A stretch of 64,000 bases of DNA from Haliaeetus albicilla (taxonomy: Eukaryota > Chordata > Aves > Accipitriformes > Accipitridae), in contig NC_091487.1 of the NCBI RefSeq assembly GCF_947461875.1, positions 32,724,522 to 32,788,521 on the forward strand, in the 5' to 3' direction. This document shows, in pieces, positions 40,701 to 54,400 of the stretch. Numbering within the stretch: position 1 is the first letter of the stretch; every line of letters starts with the position of its first letter. The position numbers and the translations under genes are program-made. The notes beneath the pieces are model-generated. The model was not told the DNA's origin. It was given only the letters and a program-made list of their open reading frames with translations, and made no database searches.

Positions 40701-40889
40701 TGGTTTTTTTCTTTAGTTCTTTCTTCCAGGAAGATATACATCTGTCAATATTATTGTTGTTAAATGTCTTGTTTATTTTTTTCGGCAGAACTTCCTTGGG
40801 CCTTTGTTTGTATTAAAAATTCATACACTGCAAACTTCCCAAGGAAGAAAGAACCAAAGAGGCAATAGAATTAGGGACATTTCAAATAA

Positions 40890-40913
40890 TTTTTTTTTCT
40901 TTTTTTTTTTTTC
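40890..40913. repeat. Interrupted T-rich run
   Basis: About 24 bases of T broken by a single C, followed by a short pyrimidine-rich stretch (ccttccccctcctgtctg) that contains no AG-dependent exon I can support. Confidence 0.7.
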
Positions 40914-43900
40914 CTTCCCCCTCCTGTCTGCCTGTCACGGAAAAGAACTCAAGCTTTCTGTACTTTTAGACTGCAAGCATCTGTGTTACCCCCTCATGAA
41001 CTTTGTCAGCTCTGTTTATAACAGAACACTGACAGACTTATCGCTACAGTGGTGAAACTGTTCTGCCGATGCCCCTGGAGCTGGCAGAATGCAGCTTTAC
41101 TTTTATTTACCAGAAGGAAGAAATCAATTTTACTTTTCCATAGTATACTTCAAGTGGCAATTTCATCTCAAAAGTGATGAATAACACCATAAACATTATA
41201 TAAAACATGCTTGCTTTTCCTCTGTAGTACAGGTAAAGGTACAAGTTTTAATACTTAAAATTTTAAGTTAGGTGACATTGGATAGAAAAGTATTTCTATA
41301 ATTAAACTGTTTACATATTTTGTTTACAAGATTATTTTTTTCTTCTTATCTCCCTGCTTTACTGATGTTACTATTATTTTAGAGGGAGAAACATGAGTGA
41401 TATAAACCTAAGCTTTGTATTTCTCCTTTGTCTGTTTGATGTACAGCTATAAATGCAGTTGCAAACCCTTGCGTGTTTCCTTCTCCAATCCTCCCTTTTT
41501 CCATGAGGCTGATACAGCTGCTGACCTTTACTACTGGCTGTAAGAGAATAAAAGGCCAAAACACACATTCCCACTTACAAGTGAGTCAGGAGAGTGATAG
41601 GTAGGAATCCTTTCCCCTTCCCTTATAGTTTAGATAGGCTTGAGCTCAGTAATATAATAAGATTTATCGTCACAAACTTTGTATCATTAACTTAGTATAT
41701 AAGCCTTCTTTTATTTTTACTTTTTTAAATGCATTCCTTTTTTTCCCATGACATTTGGATTTTATACAATTATACATTCTATTTTGCTTCTTTGTTGTTG
41801 AAACTCTTATTTTATCAGTTAATATAGTGTAATATAAATTTTGTGGAGTGTAGATAGGTGTAGGATTTGTCCATTCAGTCCTCAAGTTTTACAGGTTTTT
41901 GGAGCATATCTACATGATCTCGTTGCTGCAATATCTGTAATAAACAATACTTTTCAACCTTTTTACATGATGGGACCGAGCCAGTTTTCTTGGTGCTGCC
42001 TGTGCCCAGCAGATGCAGCACAAGTGTGTGGCTGTTACAATCCCGGTATCAGGAGTTTGTACTTTTGGCTTGTGTTATCTCTTTATTTTATGCACAATCT
42101 ATAGCTTGCAATGCGTTATAATAGTACACATATAACTAGAGATTGGGGGATTAATTGATATCTCTAAATTGTAATGATTGATGTAGATGGTGTCCTTCTT
42201 TCTGACTTTAAAGAACGGTCCTATCCCTGTCTATAAAATGGCTTGCAGAAGTATAATCTTTTCATTCCTGATAGAGAGGTAGAATCTGAAAATACAGGGA
42301 GGCTGTCTGTAAAGCATACTGACAGCTTTTAAAGGGTTGATGAACTCAAATCACTTACATTTAATATATAATTTATTGTGGGAGCTAGAAGAAGAAATAG
42401 GAAAGAAAGCTTTGTTTTAGTCTTCTGTTATCATTAGGACATGGAATTTTGAAATATGTATAATATCCAACTTCAGATCATAAGTTTTTTATCAGTAGAT
42501 TAATCTTAAAGTACAAATACTGAGTTTTAATGATGATCCCAGGATGCTAGATAGGCATCATAGGCCATTGAGATACTATCTCTATTTGCCTTTGGCAATT
42601 TGATGTGAGGGTTATTTAAGATACTCTGTCTCTGGTATTTTAACTGCAATATTCATCTAATTTTAATTCCCTAATTTTCATGTAATTTCTTACAGTGGTA
42701 TTGAGAAAATCTGTTTTGTTTTTTAGGTCTGTCACAGATTGGCTGATGCTGGATGTATCACTTGATCTTTCCAAATCTCAGTACCATGTATTTAAAAGTG
42801 AAGTCAATGTAAAGTTATTTAGCATTCTGATAAAAGGCGCTGTAGAATTAAAAAAAACCTTCTTACTTTAATTTGATTGTTCAGAATATTTGCCACGGTA
42901 GTTCTCTGTGAGATAACAATTTGACCTTTTTTCAACCTGTCAGATTGATCATTGAGAAATACAACCATTTTATTTACATCCAGAAGGTGATATCCAACTT
43001 CCACACACAAGTAATATGCTGTTTGAAAGAGACTTCATCTAACAGACAATGTTTTATATGGACCCATCACTAAAGAATTTAGTACACCGGATTCTAAAAT
43101 TATGAATACATGAAGACCACAAATACAATAAATTATTAATATATTAAATACATTCTTCTAATTATGGCATCAAACCATTTTTTTATTCACAAATAGATGC
43201 ATGAGAAAGAAATCAGGTTTGGTGTGGCAGTGGTGTTCAGAACTATATGATAACTGTAAGAACCTCACCAGATGTTTAGGTGAATACAGTTGAAGAAATA
43301 GGCCCTGTATTTTGCTGAGTTTTTCTGGAAGGTCCCCAGACTTACAGTACAGTTTTGCTGCCTACAAAAAGATTCTTCGCATAATTTCTCAACATAATGT
43401 CCTTTTGATTAAGTCTCAGCAAGGACTTTTATCTTCAGTTTTAATAGTTATTCAACTTCACATTCAGAGTTCTTTTCTGTTTAGGTCTTGCTATTGCTGT
43501 TGTAGACTTAGCCAGTAATAATTTTGACTCCCCATTGAACATCATGCATTGTAACAAGGTTGAATGAAAGTGTCTACATTAGCTAGAAAACCGCTTCTCT
43601 TTCTAGTGTGAGAAAACCCTTACATTTCACATTTGTAGATAATTTTAATGATTGTGAATTCATATCTCTAAAAAGTGACCTTTTTGTTTCAATTTAATAA
43701 GAAGACAGAGTTCCTTTTTTGATTACAAGTTGCCTGTGGCACACTGTGGACAGCACGTAATAAATAATGGTTGAGATAACATATCTAGAAAAGGCTAGGG
43801 AGAATTGTTCCCCTGTTAAAGTGAAAGGGCTCCAGTAAAGGTTCCAGTGCTTCAGAGGTAACCTTCCCTGCTGCTTTTCAGCTGAAATGCTTCATTTCAT

Positions 43901-44634
43901 GGCTAAACTCTAAGCAGAGTTAACCTATACTCCAGAGACTAACTGTAGACAATTTTTTTCTGCTTCTCAGGTTAATACATTACTTTTATTATATTTTTCT
44001 TGCTCTTTGATCGCTTTTCCCCAATATTTTGCAGTATCTGAGCTCAGCACTTTTGTTTGCATTGTCTCCTTAAAATAGAATTTTTTTAGATGCTATAAAG
44101 ATTTTTACATAATTCAAAAAAATCTTATATGCTTTGGGTTTTTTTTACTCTTTCTTAATGTCTGTTTCAAGTTTTCCCCTTTGGACAACTATGTAGGTAA
44201 TTATTTATGTTCGTATTCCTTTATATTGACTTACTTGTTTCCTTTCTTCTCCTCTCTCCCACCACACAGCATTTTAGGGTTCACTTCTTAAATGTAGGGG
44301 CAGTGTTGTCAGGAGCGTTCATGAGATGTGGGGAAAGATGTAGCTTCTCACTGCTAAATCTCTGAATACTACTGGCATATCATTCATAGGACGTCATGAA
44401 TGATCTGCCAGTTGTAGTCCTGTAAGTAAAAAAGTGATTCTATGTTCATGTATCTTGTTTTGATTTTATGCTTGAAAAGAATTAGAATCAGTTAGCTTCC
44501 TATTTCACGCCCTCTTCAAAAAGATATGCTTTCTCAGTGTAATGGACAGCATTACTTTTCCTTTTATATTAAAATGGATAAATGCCTTAAGTAAATTTCT
44601 CCTCATGTTTTGAACTCTACCTGATTGTTAGATT

Positions 44635-44653
44635 TTGTTGTTGTTGTTGTTGT
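44635..44653. repeat. (TTG)6 trinucleotide microsatellite
   Basis: Six TTG units plus a T, followed by a T/C run. A likely polymorphic simple repeat. Confidence 0.85.
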
Positions 44654-46450
44654 TTTTCCCCCATAGGTAAAAATCAGGAGAAAGAAAAAATGCATATAAA
44701 AGTAAAGCTTGAAAAAAATTGATAAAAAAGGAACAAACCAATCTCTTTTTTTCTTGTAAGAAAACAGCTTTTAACAAGATAGTACATGGTCACCCCTCTT
44801 GTGCATTTATGAAGACAGCCTATCATTGGTTTTAATCCTTAGTTTAGTCATTAGTTTTAAAATTTGTTAAAGGAAGTGAATAAAAGTAGAATTTTGGAAA
44901 GAAAGATGATTTAGAAAGCGTATAAATTTTACTGTAGTGTGACTTTAATGAAGCCTGCTTTTGATCTCATTATTTTTAAATCAGTGTTACTTCTGTGAAC
45001 ATGCTGAGATTCGGGAGAAAAGTTATCCTTACATTTTCCTCAACACTTACGATTTGTATGGGGTTTATTCACTTTAAAATGTTTTGGAGTGAACATGTAA
45101 AAAGATAATGCGTTTTGGATTGAATGGATTTTGCTTTAGACTTGCATGGATATCTTATTCAAGTTGTTTAAGAGTTAAAAAAAGATTTTGCACTGTAATT
45201 GAAGATCTTGTTCTTTCATTTATGGATATTTGTAGTTATGATACGTAGGTTTTGGCATTTGTCCATGTCCTTGTACTAAGAAAAGGTCCTATCTGCTTAT
45301 GAAAAAGGATCGTTAAACCCATAAAAGTTGGAGAATACACATTCTTCTCTTTGTCAAAATATGGTAAAGGTCTTCAAATGTCCTGTGCAAAGGGGTGTTT
45401 AATTTTTTTCATTTTCTTTGCTCCAGCTGTTTTAAGCGTACTTCTTTTATCGACATAAAATGAAAATAAATAGCATGTTATAAAGTGCCAGATATTTCCA
45501 TGTTCAAGTTCCATCCCATGTAGGCTGGAGTGAAAGTTGGCAGCATGTGACTCTGTGGCCTAACCAAGATTCTCTTTGACTTCGAGTCCTTAATACTCAG
45601 GTTTGGTGACATACCATATTCTAAGGTATACAGGCAAATAATCACTTAGTGCGCTCTTTGCTATTTGAACAACCCAGAGAAAACAGAATGTCAGAGCGAT
45701 TTCCAGAATGCAAATCTGAATGACTTTATGGCTTTTTTTCTGCTGCGTACTGTATCAGTCACATGAAGGTTAGACCATAAGTTTTCAACTCTTCAGAATT
45801 TAACTTATCAGCTCTTAAGGAGTTCAGAATTTATATGATCAAGAGTTGTATGAGAATGCGAGAAGAAACATTGAGGTTACAGAGCTTACTGTCACACCAG
45901 GACAAGGCCTGTACAGCACAGACTATAAGGTAGAAAAGGCAATACCAATTTTTTTCTAATGTGTCAGAGGTAGGCTGAGTGAGGCATGGTTAGGCCTGGC
46001 CCTAGAAGATCCTGCTTTGGGCATATGTTAGTTAATATTTGTGCCATCTGAAGCATCACTTCCACAAGCTGTTTGTATGCTAGATGTATTGTCTGCCTTT
46101 TGCATGCCTTGAGAATTCATCCGATGGTGAGAAGTCATAGATAGATGTGAGATAAACCCACCAATTAAAGTAGGTGTCTGCCTGACTTGAGTGAAAAATG
46201 AGTGTTCTTTGTGTACAAATCATAGAAAAAAGCTGGCTGACTTGTTGCACTATAGGGAATAAGAGGTGCGAGGTTTTTCCTCTTCCAGAGATAAGGTGCA
46301 TTTGTTGAGAACTTTCTTTGCCTGTAACATAGCATCCCAGACTTAAGATGGTCAGTCAATACCTTTACCCTGCAGTAAAAACAGTATGTAACTGCATCTT
46401 ATTCAGAAGCAGTATTTTCCCCTAGTTTTGTGCCTGTAGTTTTCACACTT

Positions 46451-46552
46451 GTTGGGTTTGGGGCTTGGTTTTTTGTTTGGTTTGGTTTTGACATTGTTTG
46501 ATTTTGGGGGGTTTTTTTTGGTTTTGGGGTTTTGGGGTTTTTTTTTTTTTTT
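46451..46552 (+). repeat. T/G-rich tract with G3-G6 runs
   Basis: About 100 bases almost free of A and C. It contains several G runs, including ggggttttggggtttt units near 46524-46540 and an earlier run of six G. On the sense strand of NOVA1 it could form a G-quadruplex in the pre-mRNA. It resembles simple sequence rather than a decayed gene. Confidence 0.75.
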
Positions 46553-49500
46553 AGCTTCTGAAAATAAATTAGACTCCCTACAAGTAGTAACAGTTATTCA
46601 GAGGGATAGTTTGCAGTTGATAGTGGATCCGTGGGAGGATCATGACCATAGACTCTAATAAGCATCCTTAGAAATGCCCAGGGGCTGAGTCCAGTGGTCT
46701 GTTACCTCCCAGTGATTTACGTTTGAATCTTTGCAGTTTGTAGCCTTGAAAGAGTATTTGTCTGGGGGTACAGAATGACTGCTGGCTGTTTGGCCTTCTG
46801 TTTTCCCCTGCTTCTCAAGTGACACCTCAGCAAAAGCAGCCTTAGAGATCAGAGTCTTTCTGGACTCTCCCCCCATCCCCCCACCATAATTCAGCAATAA
46901 TAAACTTCTACATGCCAGATTATTCATTCATTGATCTTGCCACCTGTGATTTGGATAGGGTTAGAAAAGTGTGTTTTAAATTCCTATTCCTTTAAAGTTT
47001 CTGAAAGCCTGCAGTTTGGCAGTTCTGCAGTGTAAATTCTTCTTTCATGTTTCTAGTAACCTAATACATGATCTCCATGCTTCTCAGCTTTTTGTGGTTA
47101 TTTTTGCTGTTCACTTAACCAAACCATAAATGTAGTAAGAATATTTTGATCCACTTTATTCTCTTAATAGTAATTGTAATAATTGTGATAATAAATTAAC
47201 AGCTGCCCCCTACCCATGAGATACTGAAGTGCAGTCTCCATGTAAGCTCTTTTAAAGTGTTACTGCTTTATGGAATAAAACTGTTTTATGAAACAGATTA
47301 AACTGTGATTAATGATGTTCTTTATAAAGCATACTGAAGCAAAACACAATTCCTCCAGATCTTCTGCAGACCAGTGCTCATGTATAATTAAGTGATGCAG
47401 GAAAAAAAAAATCAAGTCAAAAGATATGCAGATCTTTACAGAATATTTATTGATCATAATACATTTAAAATGTTGAGTAAAATAACTGTGTAAATATTGT
47501 CTAGAACCAGTATTATCACATTCAGTTTTAGAAATAGAAGGAAATAACAGATAGCTGCCTGTTAAAGACATCTCACAGGTTATATTTCACCTGTATTTGA
47601 GCTGTTCTGTATAAATTCCTGCTTTAACTATGTCAAGAGTAATTAGGTAATTAATTGCTACATTAACATTTACAGTAAAGACTGACTGTACACAATGTGC
47701 ATGTATACATTGAGGGTTGTCTTTGCTGCATGTGATTTCTAAGTAAATTGTAAACTATGCCTGCCTTACATTAATAGGAACACATGTGAATGAGGGTAAT
47801 AAAAGGAGGAGGTTACAACCTTGATGGGATGAAAGTTATGTTTTGAAATCTGAATTTAAGAATTTAATTTAGATATTACTAATGCCAATAATTTGTGTAT
47901 GTTTTAGTATAAAAATATTTTTTAATATAAAGATACCTTTCTGCTATGTTTATTTTTATTAAGGATTCTAGTCAAAAAACATGAGCTGTAAAATGCCTTA
48001 ACTACAAGTGTTATGATTACAGCAGGTATTTCATAAATGTAATTATATTCCATAGCCTATGTGCCATTCAGTACTTGTTATTCAAACCAAAATAGAATTA
48101 CTTAACTATAATATGATAATGACAAGAAGTTAACTGAATACATGGCTTGTGAAATACAAAATTTTTATTATGGTTCTAATTGTCCTATTATTTACATTAC
48201 TAATACAGAAAGCCTTTGGTTTTGACCTATCTAAATTTTATTTTGATGGTAAGAAAAAAAAAAAAATCAATAAAAGTGAAAAGAGTAAACTTGTCAATTT
48301 GAATGTCAGAGGGCTCAGCAAAATTAGTCCTTTTTAACATCACCAAAAGCATCTTGTCATTTCAAAATTAATAAAAGAATATTTTTATTTGAAATAGAAC
48401 TTATTTTTACTGTTGAAATAGTAAAATAAATCTCATTGTTAGCAATAATACTGCACAGTAATATTAATAAAAACTATAATTCAGATTGTGTGCAGTTTTA
48501 TGTAAACTTTCTGAGATTATAATATTATATAATGCATTTATTGAGCTCTGTCTAAAAAGAGTCTTTACTGTAACAATGTTCACAGTGAACATTTGTTAAG
48601 TGATAAAAAGGGACAAATGTATTATGAAATCAAAACTGATTAGTAAATGTTGATTTCCTCACCTTTACCTCATTTTGAGACAGGTCATTCATTTTTTAAT
48701 TTTTATTTTTGTATTTGTCTGTTTCAAAATAAAAATAAAATGCAATCTGTGGAAGCTGAAGAATAGTTATATAGTGTGCATAGGAGCTGAGATCAAGGCA
48801 AGAGTTAGATGCAAATTCTTTTTCAGTGTATCTTTAAAAAGAGAGATTTAAATCCAACTTATGAAAATGCTGACTCCATATTTATTCTTGGAAAGGTATT
48901 TTTCCAAGTTAATGCACGCACAGAATTACACATATGTAATACAGGTATAAAAACCTGTGACGTGTATGTGTAAATACAGCTATATTTAACATTTGTGCCC
49001 CACAGCCTTATTTTGCATAAGGAGTCTTTTTTTTTTTCCCATGTGAACATTTATATCAGCTGATTATCTAGCCAAAATTATTAATATGTGCAAGTTATCT
49101 ATATTCAAGTATTGCCTGTGCCTAGCTTTTGTAATGCTAAATTAAATCTTAAAAGTTGCTAATTTTTTTTTTTTGCTTATTTATAGTTTTCCTTAATGAA
49201 ATTTGGCTCTACAGATTCCCATTGTATGAGAAATATAACCCAGAGTACAGAGGTATGGAGACAATATGGTTTGCAAATATGTGGTTTAATAATAAATATA
49301 TACAATTTTCCCCACTGAGGTAAATTTGGTATGCTCTAAATCCAGGATCTTCACGTTTACCGAGGAGGATGCAATTGTACCTTCAATTGTCTCTTGTAAT
49401 TATAGCTTTTTTTGATAAGCTAGGCTGACTTTCATAACTGGTCTGTGTTAGCACCTATCAATCTTTTTGTTTCTGTTTACTCAAATAATTGCTAATTTAT

Positions 49501-50466
49501 GTCATTGCCTCCACTTATTCCAGTGTTCTTTTTCTCTTCCAGCAGTAGTTACTATTCCCTTGTGGCTATCTTGGTTAAAAATGTATAACTACAAGTTTAC
49601 AAAAGGGTAAACCAGAAAGTAGATATACATATAAATTAAACATATACATATAAGTTGACTGGGGTGAATGTCAAGTTCTAAGCCAACCACTTAACTTAGT
49701 TGTAGTTACTGATATATTTCCTGAGACCGGCAGCTTGATATTACCTTGCTCTGTGCTCTGATCCTTGTCAGAGACGTAACGTCGGGCTCTGAGAGGAAGG
49801 TTTCGAATTGGCTTGTCAGGAGGCTCTATTAGCATTAGAGGGCTACGGAGTCCTGTAGTAGTGCTTATTAAGTTTGAAGACACCCACCCATTTGTGAAAC
49901 TACCTCTTTTCTAATAAAAGTTTCTGGCAATTACTATTCTTTATGACCTAGAGAGATATGGTTATTTAAGTGTTTTATCTTTAACTGTCCTTCCTTTCTC
50001 ATTTGAAAATAATTCTCAAATTACATCTATGAGATAGCATCCCTGAGAATTTCACTGAGTAGTTTTTGCTATACAAAATTCTTTTTTAATAGTTAAGCAA
50101 CAGTCGATACAAGAAAGAATCAAGCCTCTGCTGCCCGTCATCTTTTGCAAAGCCAGGGGTGCAAAGCAGCCATAGCCCTGGATACCGGTAATCTAGGTGG
50201 ACCAGATGCTTTTTGCATAAGCCAAATTTCTTGCCATTTTTCACTGTTCTTATAGTGAAAAACACCATGAAGCTACGCAGAACAACCGGTAGGTCAGAAC
50301 ATGAATAAATATGCTCTTACTTTCACTGAGCTGAGACATTAATGGGGTTGCCACAAGGATTTTAATTCACGTGTGTCTCCCCTTCCTCCTTTTGCTGAGA
50401 AGAATGGAGAACAGAATAATTACCCCAGGATTTTAATTACAAATAATATAGAAGGGAATGTTAGGG

Positions 50467-50491
50467 ATTATTATTATTTTATTTTATTTTA
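50467..50491. repeat. (ATT)/(TTTTA) simple repeat
   Basis: Short ATT units run into three TTTTA units. Simple sequence with no coding potential. Confidence 0.75.
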
Positions 50492-51420
50492 TGGCCATGA
50501 AAACTCAAATGTGTTCATTTAGACGCAGTACATTCATCTTTTAACATCTTTATTGGTTGCTGTTTGCCACGTTCATTAGTTATAAATGTAGCAAGTAATT
50601 TATCATTCCAGCATGTTTACTTTATGTCTTTTGGTTGATATTATAAGCTTTATCTTTCATTTTACCTTACAATTTTGTGATCTGCGAGTAAAGAGCATGT
50701 GCAGAACTGGTGCCAGGTGAGGTCAAGACACAACATTAAAAAAATGCCCTGTTCTGTCTCTTCTTATCTCTTTATGTGTAACTAAATACAGACTGACTAT
50801 AAAAGATACCTCTCAGTTAAAAGATACATTATTTACATTACTTAATATTGTTAAGAGCAGAAATTTGGGTTCAAAGAAAGGTTGGAGAATCTCTTTAAAT
50901 AATTCTGTAACAGAGTGGGGGTTTTATTCCCTGATCTTGTAATGTGGAGAGGTTTCATTTGGTTTTGTGCATAAGCACACTCATGGCTGACGTGATTGCA
51001 GCTGTGACAGTCTAAGACTTGGTGAGCTTGGGGGGAAGGGATGGCTCCATCCATTGTGTCTGTATAGAGTAGGAATATGTGCATGTCTTCCATACGGACT
51101 CATTTGCTTTTGTTTTTCCTTATTGTTTTTAGAATCAGCTGAATTGTGAACAAACAATTTAAAGAGGCACTGCTGAATAAGTAGCTTCTGTACTCTCTGA
51201 GTGGGCAGTGTTGGCTAGAGACTAAATGCAATAGGACTGTTTCTCCTTAAAAGTAGTCAAGTATTATGGAGTCACATATAGAAGTATATATGTACAGTAC
51301 AGAAGTCTGTGTGTGTATATATAGTAGTGATATCTTCAGGTGGTTTGGGATTTACCATTTCTCTAAGCTTTGCATCAACTCTTATGTCAGTGGGAATGGT
51401 AAGAAGGACTTCCCTCTTCT

Positions 51421-51461
51421 TGTGGGTTTTTTGGGGTTTTTTTGTTTGGGTTTTTTTTTTT
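51421..51461. repeat. T/G-rich low-complexity tract
   Basis: About 40 bases of T with G2-G4 runs, ending in eleven T. Same composition as the tracts at 28795 and 46451. Confidence 0.75.
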
Positions 51462-54400
51462 AAATTGTGTGCCTAACTAGATGTTATGAGTGTTTAAAAT
51501 CTTCCTCCTTTTAAAAACTCCGGCTCTACCATCTTATTATGTGTTTATAACTGAAGGAAAACTGATGTTTACTAAATCAAGTAAGGAACTCATGAGAAAA
51601 TTTGTGTTTATATTACTTTTAGGAAAACATTTGTCATTACAGTTCAGTGCCTAGACCTGACAAGGTACCTTCCACTCTTCTTTTTCATGTTAGAATAGTT
51701 TACATAATGGACTTTGATGAGAAGGGGTAAGTTTTTACACAGAGTGTTTATATCCCTGATCAGTGACTCACAAACTCTTCGTTACAAGATTATTAAGGAG
51801 ACATTCAAGAAAAAGGACATGGGCATGCAGCTGCAATTCAGAACTGGCAAGGAGTCTCATTACTAGGAGTTTCTTAAATGAGTGCTTGAATTTAGTTTTT
51901 TTTTAAATCCTCTAAATAAATGGTTTGGCTATTGGGTTTGCTGAACATGCAAGCATGCTTTTTGGATTAAGAAGCCTAAATAAGCATCTAGGAGTCTAAC
52001 TTTAAGTATGCATTTTTTTAAATTAATGTTAATTTCCTGTTTCATAGAATATAATATTTCTAGAGTCCTGAGAAGTCCTGGAAAAAAAAGTACATTTTTT
52101 CCATTACTAGCTGTCTCCTTCTATCCATAAGTTCAGTTCTTTTGAAACAAATGTCCTGCTTAATTGAAAATCCAGTTCTAGATGTCAAACACTATACCAA
52201 TAATAGTTTTCCGTGCCAGTGAGCCACTTCATGTACTGAGCGATCAAGTCCTTCCACCCAGTGCTCATCAATAGAAGTGTGGATTGTTTGATGAGAGTCA
52301 TCTGTGTCTAAATTTATACCTACCATATTATAGATACTACTACAGAGATACTAATAGCCTCTGTGTGTAATGGTTAAAAAATACTGATATTAACCGAGTA
52401 CAGTAAAGGAAAAGTGAACTTAGATAAGTGCTGAAGGATGTGCAGATGTAATTATATAGGGTTTTTTATTGTGCAGGGAAGAAATTGAAATGCTTAATAA
52501 ATAGTAGAAGTTCTAAGCACCAAAATTAGTATAAACCCTTCCTTTTTCTAAACAGCAGGTAAATCTACCATGGTGTCTAGTAAAATACTGATGAGATGGA
52601 GGTGGATCAGTGATACCAGACTCTTGTTTGGCATTTTAACAGCATTGACTGGCTGAACCTTTACCTTTGCCAGGTGCTTTTCCAGCAGTGATGGTGTGGT
52701 GTATTGCAGCTGGAGTATATTCACTCGTCTCTGTAATCTGCTGCCCACTAATTATCCTCCTCCTTCTTCTCCATCCATGCCATCATGGGCTGTGTTTTTT
52801 ATCACAGAGACTGTCTTCCTAGTATACAGGATTTCATTTCACAACTTTTAAGCAGTTACTATCAAAACACCCTTAGTAAATTCCTACAGGTGTCTTCTCT
52901 CTCAAAGTAGTAATTAAATTGATGGAACTCTTCAATGTTTAAAAAAAAAAAATCATGGAAGTCCAGGCTTTTTTAAATTGTTATTAGAGAAACAACTGAT
53001 GAATAGCTATATACTCGCATATGTATGTACTTATACCCACTGCTAAATCTTAGCAATAATATTTTATCCCCATATGTACAAAGTCCAAGCAAGGATCAGA
53101 AGAAACAACTGGGGCATGGTTCTAAAATCTTTTAGTAGCTGTGATGAGCTGAAGTGATTAAAATCTATCCGACTATCAGCCGTCAGTCAAAACCAAAGTG
53201 TTTAGCAGAATTTATCACCATATCTAACAAAGAAAATGACTAAAAAATTGCTGTATTTCTACATGACAACTGTTGGTAAGTGTTGAAAGGTAATTTATAT
53301 TGCCATAGTTCTTTAGAAATAGAAATTTGATATTTTTATGTTAATTTACATACCCTTCTGGTCTTTACTGTATTGTTTCTGTACTCTTTTATATTCTTGG
53401 AGTCTGCCTCATTTCTCAGTTCAGAATAACAAGATGTTTCAGATTCTAGGTAAAAGCTAGTTGCACTTTCTTTTACCTCATTCTTTCAATCTATATGATT
53501 TTTTCAGTCCCACAGCTTCTCACTTAAAACTTGAATTTTCAAACAACCAGAATATGATAGCTGTGATAGCAAAATTGGTGGATATTTGTGAGTATAGAAA
53601 AATTGAAATATGGAAATTGACAGTGTATTTTAAGAAAAGGACTAAAAACTGTCATATATTCTGAGCACTTTACTCTCTTCTTTTGGAAATCACAAACCTG
53701 TTGATACAAGTAACAATAAAGTTCGTATTGCTAATCATCAAACTCTTTTTCTTTTGACCTCCCACAAAAAGATCTCAAGGAGCTTTGAGCAAGGGAAGTG
53801 ACTTTTTTTTAATGGTCCTTACAAATCCTTCTTTTTCATACCATAGAATTGAAATGGTTCTGCTAAATCCCCTTACTTTCACAGCTTTGGAAAGAGAGGC
53901 CTCCTCCAGATGGTATAGAGTTGAGAACTTACATTTTGTTCTGAATTGCCAAATGAATGCTTAATAAAGGTGCTACATATCTTGTAGAAATCAACTGTAG
54001 CAAAAATAATCTGAAAACAAATTAGAAGTGCTACCTTCCTTTTGTCCTATCAGTCCTATAGATAGATTAATTTTAAAATGTAGTTTTCCGAGATTAATTT
54101 TGAGCATTCTTAACTGCAATGCTGAAATGTGATTTTGATTTTAAATTTTTGGATGAAGTTTAGTGTGCTGTTAAAATAATGATGTAATATTATGTAAATT
54201 ATGTAAAATATAATGCCGGCAATGTCAGAGGATGAGTATTTCAATGTATTTCTAATATCCTGTTTTAAGCTTTTCCATGCTTTCAAGTTCTAGTCAGCTT
54301 CAAGGAAAAGTGTCATTGACAATGTAACAGCAAGTCCCTTTGCACTTTGCTATTGGCTATCCTTTCCTCTGAATTTAATTAAGTGACATAACTACATTGT

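Noticed and set aside
41841..42104. 87-codon + frame with many Cys and aromatic residues.
   Set aside because: No known domain, no supported splice signals and ordinary intron context; treated as chance.
46524..46550. Interstitial telomere-like repeat.
   Set aside because: The unit is ggggtttt-like and irregular, not the vertebrate ttaggg repeat; better explained as low-complexity sequence.
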